Shown here one piece after another: positions 5,655 through 11,672 of a stretch of DNA of 11,672 nucleotides (position 1 is the stretch's first letter; every line of letters starts with the position of its first letter). The stretch is taken from NCBI GenBank assembly GCA_937890655.1, contig CALADT010000023.1, positions 1 through 11,672 of the forward strand, given 5' to 3'. Source of the stretch: an uncultured Mucispirillum sp. (GTDB lineage Bacteria > Chrysiogenota > Deferribacteres > Deferribacterales > Mucispirillaceae). The position numbers and the translations under genes are program-made. Under the pieces are notes generated by a model, which saw only the letters and a program-made list of their open reading frames with translations, was not told the origin of the DNA and did no database searches.

Positions 5655-6035
5655 ATGATATATCAATTACTTGCAGTGGGAACAGGTGGTTTTATAGGAG
5701 CTATATTTAGAAGTTTAGTGCTTATATTTTTTTCTAGCAGATTAGGATTTTCCACATTGTATGCAATTTTATTTGTAAATGTGTTTGGGTCTTTTCTTGC
5801 TGGTGGATTTATAGGGCTTCCTGAAAGCATACAGGGAAATTATTTAAAACTTTTTGTAATTACAGGGTTTTTAGGAGCATTAACTACTTTTTCAGCCTTT
5901 TCTCTTGATAATATGGGGCTTTTAAGGGACGGCAACTATAAAATGTTACTTATAAATATAATATTAAATGTAGCCTTAACACTACTTTTTGTAATGGCTG
6001 GCTATGTTTTATCAAAAAAAATATTTAGTTTTTAA
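5655..6035 (+). CDS. crcB: Fluoride ion channel CrcB/Fluc
   Basis: This 126-residue, four-helix membrane protein belongs to the Fluc family, which forms antiparallel dimers that let fluoride leave the cytoplasm. The family marks are all visible: GGFIGAIFR (residues 11-19), the pore asparagine in VNVFGSFLAG (N42), and GFLGALTTFSAFSLD (71-85) with the phenylalanines F79 and F82 that line the pore and the TTFS segment that forms the central sodium site in known structures. Length is normal for a single-gene homodimer; no second copy is adjacent. GGAG lies a few bases before the ATG. The gene sits 13 bp after the ankyrin gene and 17 bp before aroC. I see no fluoride riboswitch upstream, so expression probably follows the cluster. 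Confidence 0.95.
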   Translation: MIYQLLAVGTGGFIGAIFRSLVLIFFSSRLGFSTLYAILFVNVFGSFLAGGFIGLPESIQGNYLKLFVITGFLGALTTFSAFSLDNMGLLRDGNYKMLLINIILNVALTLLFVMAGYVLSKKIFSF

Positions 6036-6052
6036 TAGACTAGGAGTAATAA

Positions 6053-7111
6053 ATGAATTCAAATTCCTATGGAGAATTTTTTAAAATAACCACTTTTGGA
6101 GAAAGTCATGGAGAAGGGGTAGGTGTTGTAATAGATAACTGCCCTGCTGGTATGCCTTTATGTGAAGAAGATATTCAAGTAGAGTTAGATAGAAGAAAAC
6201 CAGGAATGAGTAAAATTTCTACCATGAGAAAAGAAGATGATAAGGCAGAAATATTATCTGGTATATTTGAAGGCAAAACCACAGGCACACCTATTGCCAT
6301 ATTGGTTAGAAATAGCAACCAACGAAGTAAAGATTATGATGATATAAAAGATTTATTCCGCCCAGGCCATGCAGATTATACATATTTCCATAAATACGGT
6401 ATAAGAGATTACAGGGGTGGTGGTAGAGCTTCTGCAAGGGAAACTATCGGCAGAGTGGCAGCAGGAGCTGTTGCAAAAAAAATCTTAAAAACAAAAGGTA
6501 TTGATATTTTTGGCTATACCATACAAATATCAAATATTAAAGCAGAAAATTTTAATAGGGATTTTATAGAACAAAACCCTGTAAGAACAGCTGATGAAAA
6601 AGCATATCCTTTAATGGAAGAAGCTATACTTAATGCTAAAATGTCAAAAGATTCTGTTGGTGGTATTATAGAAGTATGTATAAAAAATATGCCTTGTGGA
6701 ATAGGGGAACCTATTTTTGATAGGCTTAATGCAAGGCTTGCTTATGGTATAATGAGTATTCCGGCTGTAAAAGGTATTGAGTTTGGTGCTGGGTTTAATG
6801 CTGCTTTATTAAAAGGTAGTGAAAATAATGATGAAATTACTCCTAACGGGTTTTTATCAAATAATGCAGGTGGCACACTTGGTGGAATATCTTCAGGGCA
6901 GGATATAGTATTTCGTTTTGCTGTAAAACCTACATCTTCCATACTAATAGAAAAACAGACGGTTAATAAAAACAATGAGCCTGTAAAAATTATAACAAAA
7001 GGTAGGCATGACCCATGTGTGGCACCACGTGCTGTTGTTATAGCAGAATCTATGGCAGCATTAACGGTGGTTGATATGATAATGATACATACAGGCAGGC
7101 AGATTATATGA
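6053..7111 (+). CDS. aroC: Chorismate synthase
   Basis: AroC converts 5-enolpyruvylshikimate-3-phosphate to chorismate, the last step of the shikimate pathway, using reduced FMN. At 352 residues it has normal length and all three family signatures: GESHGEGVGVVIDNCPAG near the start (catalytic H19), GHADYTYFHKYGIRDYRGGG then RASARETIGRVAAGA (H106 and following), and RHDPCVAPRAVVIAESMAA (318-336). AGGAG precedes the ATG with six bases of spacing. It lies 17 bp after crcB, and its TGA overlaps the ATG of the next lipoprotein by 4 bp (ATGA), so the two are probably translationally coupled. No other aro genes are in the window. No truncation or odd residues seen. Confidence 0.98.
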   Translation: MNSNSYGEFFKITTFGESHGEGVGVVIDNCPAGMPLCEEDIQVELDRRKPGMSKISTMRKEDDKAEILSGIFEGKTTGTPIAILVRNSNQRSKDYDDIKDLFRPGHADYTYFHKYGIRDYRGGGRASARETIGRVAAGAVAKKILKTKGIDIFGYTIQISNIKAENFNRDFIEQNPVRTADEKAYPLMEEAILNAKMSKDSVGGIIEVCIKNMPCGIGEPIFDRLNARLAYGIMSIPAVKGIEFGAGFNAALLKGSENNDEITPNGFLSNNAGGTLGGISSGQDIVFRFAVKPTSSILIEKQTVNKNNEPVKIITKGRHDPCVAPRAVVIAESMAALTVVDMIMIHTGRQII

Positions 7112-7506
7112 AAAAAATATTTTACTTATTTTTGTTTGCAACTATTTTAATACAAGGTGGTTGTTCCACAGCTTATACAACTTATTCGCAAAAAATAGAA
7201 ATATCTGCCACTCCTAAAGAGATATTTGATATTAATGTGGATTTAAGATTTATTTCAGCAACAAAGCTAGAAAAAAAACGCTTAAAAGAACAGCTTGCAG
7301 AAAAAGGGTTAAAGATTTTTACAGGCTATACACGTGGTATGATACAAGGAACAGTTATTTTAGATAGGCAGTTTATTTCAGCCATACGTTCATTTGTAAA
7401 TGATTATAAGCAATATGGAAGTAGCAATGAACAGGCAATATTTGATGAAATACTAAAAGCACTAGATGAGCTTGATGAATACCTTAATAAGCAGGGTATA
7501 AAATAA
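7108..7506 (+). CDS. Small lipoprotein of unknown function
   Basis: This 132-residue protein begins MKKIFYLFLFATILIQGGCS: a signal peptide with the lipidated cysteine at residue 19, although glutamine at the -3 position is not the usual leucine. The mature part starts with a short Ser/Thr/Tyr stretch, has a possible beta-rich segment (KIEISATPKEIFDINVDLRF), the distinctive IFTGYTRGMIQGTVILDR, and a helical, acidic C-terminus (EILKALDELDEYLNKQG). I recognise no named family. The ATG overlaps the aroC stop by 4 bp and the gene is followed within a few bases by a terminator, so it is the last gene of the cluster. Its base composition matches its neighbours. It is a real gene with unknown function. 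Confidence 0.85.
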   Translation: MKKIFYLFLFATILIQGGCSTAYTTYSQKIEISATPKEIFDINVDLRFISATKLEKKRLKEQLAEKGLKIFTGYTRGMIQGTVILDRQFISAIRSFVNDYKQYGSSNEQAIFDEILKALDELDEYLNKQGIK

Positions 7507-7507
7507 G

Positions 7508-7570
7508 GCTATATTAATATATAATAGTATATTATGAAATACACTAATAATATATAAATAGCTTTTTTTT
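7508..7570 (+). terminator. Terminator after the ankyrin-crcB-aroC-lipoprotein cluster
   Basis: GCTAT (7508-7512) pairs with ATAGC (7558-7562); the AT-rich bases in between continue the stem imperfectly, including AGT/ACT near the top. Eight T (7563-7570) follow. It begins just after the lipoprotein stop codon. The long AT-rich stem makes its strength uncertain. Confidence 0.7.
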
Positions 7571-7604
7571 ATATCTATATGTATTTAAGCATTAATAAAT
7601 ATTA

Positions 7605-8189
7605 TTAACATTTACCATATATTAATTTTAACATACCTGCTGGTTCAGTTTTTACTAGCTCTTTTATTAAATTGGCAAAATCATGCACAGGCATTTTATG
7701 GCTATTAATACACCAGTATATAAGCATATTAAGCATACCTGATGAATAAAATTCCAAATAATAATCTAGTTTTGGGCTAATAGGTGCAGAGTTATTTTTT
7801 TTGTATTCGTTTATTAAATTATCTCTAAGCATTTTTTTCATACGCACTTTAAAACGTGGGTTATCATCTTTTAGAAATAATATGCGTAAATATTTTTCAT
7901 TATTATTATAAATTTTAATAATATTTGTTAAATATTTATCATCAAAATCATTAATAATAAATGACTGCATGAGAAGTGATATATCTTTAATATGTTGCAT
8001 AACATCTTTTTCTATTATATCAAATATTTCATATATATTTTTATAATAGGAATAAAAGACACCTCTATTATAACCTGCTTTCTCTGTAATATCACTAATT
8101 TTGATTTTACTAATATCGTTTTCAGAATATATTTCCCAAAAAGCTGTTTTTAATATTTCTGCTGTTTTTGTTTTTCCTTTATATCTCAT
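7605..8189 (-). CDS. TetR-family transcriptional regulator
   Basis: This 194-residue protein has a typical TetR length. Its N-terminal DNA-binding domain (about 8-55) shows the helix-turn-helix KIKISDITEKAGYNRGVFYSYYKN, where the family normally has ...TvrdIA..aGvs.gtfY.yF.sK. The C-terminal 130 or so residues are mostly helical and unlike any named ligand-binding domain I know; this half varies with the effector. AAGGTAAGG precedes the ATG (8187-8189). The gene is divergent from azlC with 141 bp between starts, the classic layout in which a TetR protein represses itself and its neighbour. A role in controlling azlCD, with an amino acid or related compound as the signal, is inferred from position only. 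Confidence 0.9.
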   Translation of the reverse strand: MRYKGKTKTAEILKTAFWEIYSENDISKIKISDITEKAGYNRGVFYSYYKNIYEIFDIIEKDVMQHIKDISLLMQSFIINDFDDKYLTNIIKIYNNNEKYLRILFLKDDNPRFKVRMKKMLRDNLINEYKKNNSAPISPKLDYYLEFYSSGMLNMLIYWCINSHKMPVHDFANLIKELVKTEPAGMLKLIYGKC

Positions 8190-8258
8190 AGCCTTACCTT
8201 TATAATTATACTTTTACTACGTTTTAATTAAAAATACAACAAAAAAAGGTGATTTGTG

Positions 8259-8285
8259 CAATTTTTAACAAAATTTACAAAATTG
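8259..8285. promoter_or_regulatory. Candidate TetR operator between tetR and azlC
   Basis: CAATTTT (8259-8265) and AAAATTG (8279-8285) are perfect inverted 7-bp arms 13 bp apart. A direct repeat ACAAAATT (8268-8275 and 8277-8284) overlaps it. It sits next to the likely azlC -35 and between two divergent genes, where a TetR dimer site is expected. AT-rich DNA makes chance repeats common. Confidence 0.4.
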
Positions 8286-8286
8286 A

Positions 8287-8315
8287 TTGAATGGAACAAA
8301 TAAAAGTGATATATA
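8287..8315 (+). promoter_or_regulatory. Candidate promoter of azlCD
   Basis: TTGAAT (8287-8292), a 17-bp spacer, then TATATA (8310-8315). Transcription would begin about 8322, only nine bases before the azlC ATG and at its GGAG, which is tight. An alternative -10 (TATAAA, 8312-8317) has the same problem. Low confidence. Confidence 0.35.
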
Positions 8316-8330
8316 AAATATGGAGTATAT

Positions 8331-9035
8331 ATGGTTAATAAATCAGAGTGGAATATTAAAGATTTTATGGAAGGCTTAAAGTTATCTTTGCCTATTGTGG
8401 CAGGCTATATACCCTTAGGTTTTGGTAGTGGTATTGTATGTGCTGAAGCTGGTATGAATCCATTTGAAATATTTTTAATGTCTTTTTTAGTTTATGCAGG
8501 GGCAGGGCAGTATATTGCAGGTGGTATGATTTTATCAGGAGCTACACCACTTTCTATAATAATTACTACTATGCTTGTAAACTCAAGGCATATTTTATAT
8601 ACATCAGTATTATATCCATATTTAGCAAACTGGAGTTTTTTGCGTCAATCATTATTTGCATTTCAAGTAACAGATGAGGCTTTTGCTGTTCACTCTATTA
8701 CCATGCCTAAAGAAGTGAATACATCATCTAGTTTTGCCATAAATATTGCTTCCCACTCATCATGGATAATAAGTAACGTTATAGGTGGTATATCTATTGC
8801 TTTTATAGGGGATACTTCTAAATTTGGGCTTGATTTTACCCTTTATGCTTTATTTATTGCACTTATTTTACCTAGATTAATCTCCATACCACAATCTATT
8901 GCATTTATAACAGGTGGTATAGTAGCACTTATTTTCTCCATTAATAATATGGTATATGCTGGTATTGTAGTTGGTGGGTTGGTTGGTGCATTTGCAGGTT
9001 ATTATATGAATGTGAGGCTGCATCATGGGAAATAA
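8331..9035 (+). CDS. azlC: AzlC-family branched-chain amino acid exporter, large subunit
   Basis: This 234-residue membrane protein is the large subunit of the AzlCD/YgaZH type exporter, which in known cases moves branched-chain amino acids or their analogues (valine, azaleucine) out of the cell. Family features are clear: GLKLSLPIVAGYIPLGFGSG at the start, FLMSFLVYAGAGQYIAGG (about 48-65), the highly conserved VNSRHILYTSVLYP (83-96) and FQVTDEAFAVH (111-121). The remaining residues form several further membrane helices. GGAG precedes the ATG. Its stop overlaps azlD by 11 bp, so the two subunits are probably translationally coupled. The divergent TetR gene is the likely regulator. Substrate is assigned from family knowledge, not from residues seen here. 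Confidence 0.93.
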   Translation: MVNKSEWNIKDFMEGLKLSLPIVAGYIPLGFGSGIVCAEAGMNPFEIFLMSFLVYAGAGQYIAGGMILSGATPLSIIITTMLVNSRHILYTSVLYPYLANWSFLRQSLFAFQVTDEAFAVHSITMPKEVNTSSSFAINIASHSSWIISNVIGGISIAFIGDTSKFGLDFTLYALFIALILPRLISIPQSIAFITGGIVALIFSINNMVYAGIVVGGLVGAFAGYYMNVRLHHGK

Positions 9036-9363
9036 TTCTGTGGAAAATATTTATTTAATTATTATAGGTATGGCTTTTGTTACATATTTAGCAAGGGAAC
9101 TACCTTTTATAATATTAAAAGATAAAAAACTAAAACCTGCCATTGTGGAATGGTTATCTTTTATTCCTGTTGCTGTTTTATCTGCACTTTTATTTCCAGC
9201 ACTAATTACAAATGGTAATGGTAAAATAATAGATATTACATTCTATAACCATTATTTAATAGCAGGTATTTTAACATTTATATTTGGTATATTTGTAAAA
9301 AACTTATTTGCTGTTATAATGTTTGGAATAGGTATAATAGCATTATTACGATATTTATTTTAA
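9025..9363 (+). CDS. azlD: AzlD-family branched-chain amino acid exporter, small subunit
   Basis: This 112-residue protein is the small partner of AzlC. It has four hydrophobic segments and the family pattern GMAFVTYLARELPFIIL (about 15-31) followed by WLSFIPVAVLSALLFPAL (43-60), where relatives show a Tyl-R-lPf then wL-yvPvAv pattern. The ATG (9025) lies within the end of azlC, overlapping by 11 bp, with GAGG a few bases upstream in the azlC reading frame. Both subunits are needed for export in the known systems. The 187 bp downstream to the chemotaxis gene hold no convincing terminator, only a weak 5-bp stem followed by six T near 9447. Confidence 0.9.
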   Translation: MGNNSVENIYLIIIGMAFVTYLARELPFIILKDKKLKPAIVEWLSFIPVAVLSALLFPALITNGNGKIIDITFYNHYLIAGILTFIFGIFVKNLFAVIMFGIGIIALLRYLF

Positions 9364-9550
9364 TTTTGCATATATAAGTTTTACTATATTTTATATGTGT
9401 TAATTTTAAAAAATATATAAAACTACTATAAATAATTTTAGTTATGTTTTTTGAGAAATATATTTATTAAATTAAATTTATCATTGCAATAAGTAATAGT
9501 CTATGATAAACTATCACGTATTTAAAAAAATAATATAATAAAGGTGGTTT

Positions 9551-11587
9551 ATGGGTTTGTTTGAAAGATACAGAAGAAGCGTTGCTTTAAAAGTTCTTAT
9601 TCCACAAGTTTTAATTATTATACTATCATTAGTTATCGTTATGGTTGTTGCTGTTATAGGTATTGATGGTTTAAAACAACAAACTATTGAAAGTGAAGTT
9701 ACAACTTATAAAAATAGGATTTCCACATTTATTAAAATGCGTGAAACAATTATGCTTGTAGGTGCATCTATTTTATCCAAAGAAGATAATATTGAAGATT
9801 TTCTTGCAGAAGGTAATCATAAAGAATTACAAAGGTTATTAAATATTGCAAAAAATGATATTTTTAATGAAATATTACGGCTAAGTAATAAAGAAACAAA
9901 GGAAACAAAAGTTACATTTCAGGTTATAAATAAACAAGGTAAAATTGTGGCCTCTACTTCTAATGCAGATAGTGATGGTTTTATATCACAGGCCATAGGT
10001 GATGATGTATCATCATTATGGGCGTTTAAAAAAATGAATGCTTATAGTGGCTTTTTATCAAGTTTAGATTATGACCAACAAGGTATAGTTATTCGTTCTA
10101 TAGCTCCTATTATAAAAGACGGTGAATATATTGGTGCTATCCAGCTTGTAGAAGATATTGAAGATTCTATTAATGGCTACATTACAGCAAACAAATTCAT
10201 CTATTTTTTAAATTTAGCTCCTGAATATACAAGCTATGCAAAACATGTTAAATCTAGTCTTAAATTTAATGACGGTTTAGTTATAAACTATAAAGATATA
10301 AATAAAGGACTGTTTGATATTGTATCAAGTGCAGGGCTTAATAAAGATACTATTACATTATTAGCAGCAAAATATTTCTTTATGCCTATTAATTTATATA
10401 CAACCCCTTCTACATCAACTGAAAGCACTATTGCTCAAGGGACTTATATAGGAACTCTTTATTTAGCAACAGCAGAAGAAAATATATTTGCTATTGTAGA
10501 TAAAGCAAGTGCTGTTGCCATTGAACTTTTAGTTGTGTTTATATTACCATTTATTATATCTACTATTATTATTATGATACTATTTACAATAAATGTAATT
10601 AGGCCTGTAAAACATTTAGCTGTTGCACTTCGTGATTTATCAGAAGGGGACGGTAACTTAAAAACACGTCTTGAGTTTACAAGTATTGATGAATTTGGGC
10701 GTGCTGCAGGTTATGTAGATAAATTTATTGAAAAAATCCAAAAAACAATAGTTATAGCATTAGATGCTTCCACAGAAACATCTTCAGCATCAGAAGAATT
10801 ATCTTCCACATCATATGAGCTTTCTTCTACTATTGCAGAGCAAATGAAACTTGTAGGGGATACTGAAGAATTAATTGAAGATGTTGGTAAAAACTTAGAT
10901 ATTACAGAAGAAAGAGCTATTTCTACTACTGAAGATTTAGAGCAAACTCGTCAAATATTTGACCACTTTGTTGAAAGTTTATCTATTCTTGTAACAAGCG
11001 TTAATGAAGAAAACGAACAGCAAAAAGTTGTGTCAGATAAAATGAACGAAGTAACTGATAGAGTTAAAGAAATTACTGCCGTATTAACAATTATATCAGA
11101 AATTGCAGACCAAACTAACCTTTTAGCATTAAACGCATCTATTGAGGCTGCCCGTGCTGGTGAACATGGTAAAGGTTTTGCCGTAGTTGCTGATGAAGTT
11201 AGAAAGCTAGCAGAAAGAACGCAGGATTCTCTTGATAACATTAATAAAATGGCAAAAATGATTATCCAAAGTGTTGAAGAAACATATCAACTTGTGGAAA
11301 AATCATCAGACGGTATTAAAGAAGTGGCAAATAGTGCAGACCAGCTTATTAAAGAAGGTAACGAGGCAGTTATTCGCCTTACTAACTCCACAGAAGTTTC
11401 AAGCGATGTGGTTAAGAAAACTTCTTATATTGCCGTTAAAGTTAAAGAGCTTATCTCTGGTGCCCACCAACTTGTAGATTTATCATCTAACAACAAAGTG
11501 GCAGGTGAAAATGTTAGTCAAGTTTCTGAACATTTAGCCTTTAAAGCCGGCGAATTAAATAAAGTGTTAAATAAATTCCAAGTTTAA
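9551..11587 (+). CDS. Methyl-accepting chemotaxis protein with periplasmic Cache-like sensor
   Basis: This 678-residue receptor has a first membrane helix (about 14-38), a periplasmic sensor (about 40-320), a second helix (322-349), a HAMP domain (about 347-402) and a long cytoplasmic coiled-coil signalling domain to the end. The tip that contacts CheA and CheW is unmistakable: EIADQTNLLALNASIEAARA followed by GEHGKGFAVVADEVRKLAER (516-556). The sensor contains KQGKIVASTS and IVIRSIAPIIKDGEYIGAIQ, which resemble double-Cache ligand domains (dCache_3 type, from memory). The C-terminus (LNKVLNKFQV) lacks the NWETF-like tether for CheR/CheB. AAAGGTGG precedes the ATG. Upstream there is a TATAAT (9534-9539), too close to be the -10 if the Shine-Dalgarno is used, and a small palindrome TGATA-AAC-TATCA (9504-9516); neither proves a promoter. 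No other chemotaxis genes are nearby, so it is a stand-alone receptor; its ligand is unknown. Confidence 0.96.
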   Translation: MGLFERYRRSVALKVLIPQVLIIILSLVIVMVVAVIGIDGLKQQTIESEVTTYKNRISTFIKMRETIMLVGASILSKEDNIEDFLAEGNHKELQRLLNIAKNDIFNEILRLSNKETKETKVTFQVINKQGKIVASTSNADSDGFISQAIGDDVSSLWAFKKMNAYSGFLSSLDYDQQGIVIRSIAPIIKDGEYIGAIQLVEDIEDSINGYITANKFIYFLNLAPEYTSYAKHVKSSLKFNDGLVINYKDINKGLFDIVSSAGLNKDTITLLAAKYFFMPINLYTTPSTSTESTIAQGTYIGTLYLATAEENIFAIVDKASAVAIELLVVFILPFIISTIIIMILFTINVIRPVKHLAVALRDLSEGDGNLKTRLEFTSIDEFGRAAGYVDKFIEKIQKTIVIALDASTETSSASEELSSTSYELSSTIAEQMKLVGDTEELIEDVGKNLDITEERAISTTEDLEQTRQIFDHFVESLSILVTSVNEENEQQKVVSDKMNEVTDRVKEITAVLTIISEIADQTNLLALNASIEAARAGEHGKGFAVVADEVRKLAERTQDSLDNINKMAKMIIQSVEETYQLVEKSSDGIKEVANSADQLIKEGNEAVIRLTNSTEVSSDVVKKTSYIAVKVKELISGAHQLVDLSSNNKVAGENVSQVSEHLAFKAGELNKVLNKFQV

Positions 11588-11600
11588 TATCTAAATACAT

Positions 11601-11635
11601 AAGGCTATGCTTAATAAATAGCATAGCCTTTTTTT
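11601..11635 (+). terminator. Rho-independent terminator of the chemotaxis receptor gene
   Basis: AAGGCTATGCT (11601-11611) pairs perfectly with AGCATAGCCTT (11620-11630), an 11-bp stem with an 8-base loop, followed by T to 11635 (seven T counting the last two stem bases). It starts 13 bp after the stop codon. This is the strongest terminator in the window. Confidence 0.95.
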
Positions 11636-11644
11636 GAGTGTCTT

Positions 11645-11672
11645 ATGGATGAAAGTTTTTTAAAAAATTTAA
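11645..11672 (+). CDS. Possible start of a further gene, cut by the window edge
   Basis: An ATG just after the terminator opens a frame (MDESFLKNL) that continues to the last base. Only a weak ribosome-site word (GAG) precedes it and nine codons are too few to judge. It may equally be non-coding. Confidence 0.2.

Noticed and set aside
6742..6975. 77-codon minus-strand frame inside aroC
   Set aside because: Antisense to conserved AroC residues; a shadow of codon usage.
9421..9452. AACTA/TAGTT stem followed by six T as an azlD terminator
   Set aside because: Only five weak pairs with a long loop, and three bases separate the stem from the T run; too weak to call.
9534..9539. Perfect TATAAT before the chemotaxis gene as its -10 box
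   Set aside because: The transcript would start within the Shine-Dalgarno and there is no -35 at the right distance; likely chance in AT-rich DNA. No sigma-28 type flagellar promoter was found either.
10951..11477. Frames of 96 (minus) and 68 (plus) codons inside the chemotaxis receptor
   Set aside because: Both overlap the signalling domain, whose reading frame is certain; neither has a start signal or family pattern.

Overview
The window is chromosomal DNA from a very AT-rich bacterium (roughly 30% GC by eye) with a Gram-negative style cell envelope: three lipoproteins, a methyl-accepting chemotaxis protein and no Firmicutes-type signals. The thrS-infC-rpmI-rplT order, a ThrRS with MNCLSH in place of the common MNCPGH, and the style of AroC and L20 suggest a Deferribacterota or deltaproteobacterial-type lineage. 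A Mucispirillum-like host-associated member is my best guess. This is inference from memory, not a search result.

Layout. Positions 1-189 (minus) hold the start of a lipoprotein gene. Its promoter has perfect -35 and -10 hexamers separated by a 15-bp spacer that contains a run of nine C (nine G on the plus strand), the classic architecture of a phase-variable promoter. Positions 247-870 are non-coding and include a degenerate inverted-repeat element. Positions 871-4259 (minus) form the translation operon thrS-infC-rpmI-rplT, with a good promoter, a structured thrS leader, a probable AUA or AUC start for infC, a hairpin between rpmI and rplT, and a strong terminator. Positions 4345-4611 (minus) encode an 88-residue membrane protein of unknown function.

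Facing it on the plus strand, 4655-7506 is a tight cluster: an ankyrin-repeat lipoprotein, the fluoride channel crcB, chorismate synthase aroC, and a small lipoprotein overlapping aroC by 4 bp, closed by a terminator at 7508-7570. A TetR-family regulator (7605-8189, minus) is divergent from azlC-azlD (8331-9363), a branched-chain amino acid exporter pair, with an inverted repeat between them that could be the operator. Finally 9551-11587 is a full-length chemotaxis receptor with a large periplasmic sensor, followed by a strong terminator and possibly the first codons of another gene at the window edge.

Most genes are ordinary housekeeping genes. The regulatory DNA is the most interesting part: the C-tract promoter, the non-canonical infC start and the alternative hairpins before thrS. 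I see no CRISPR array, tRNA, rRNA, insertion sequence or prophage gene.
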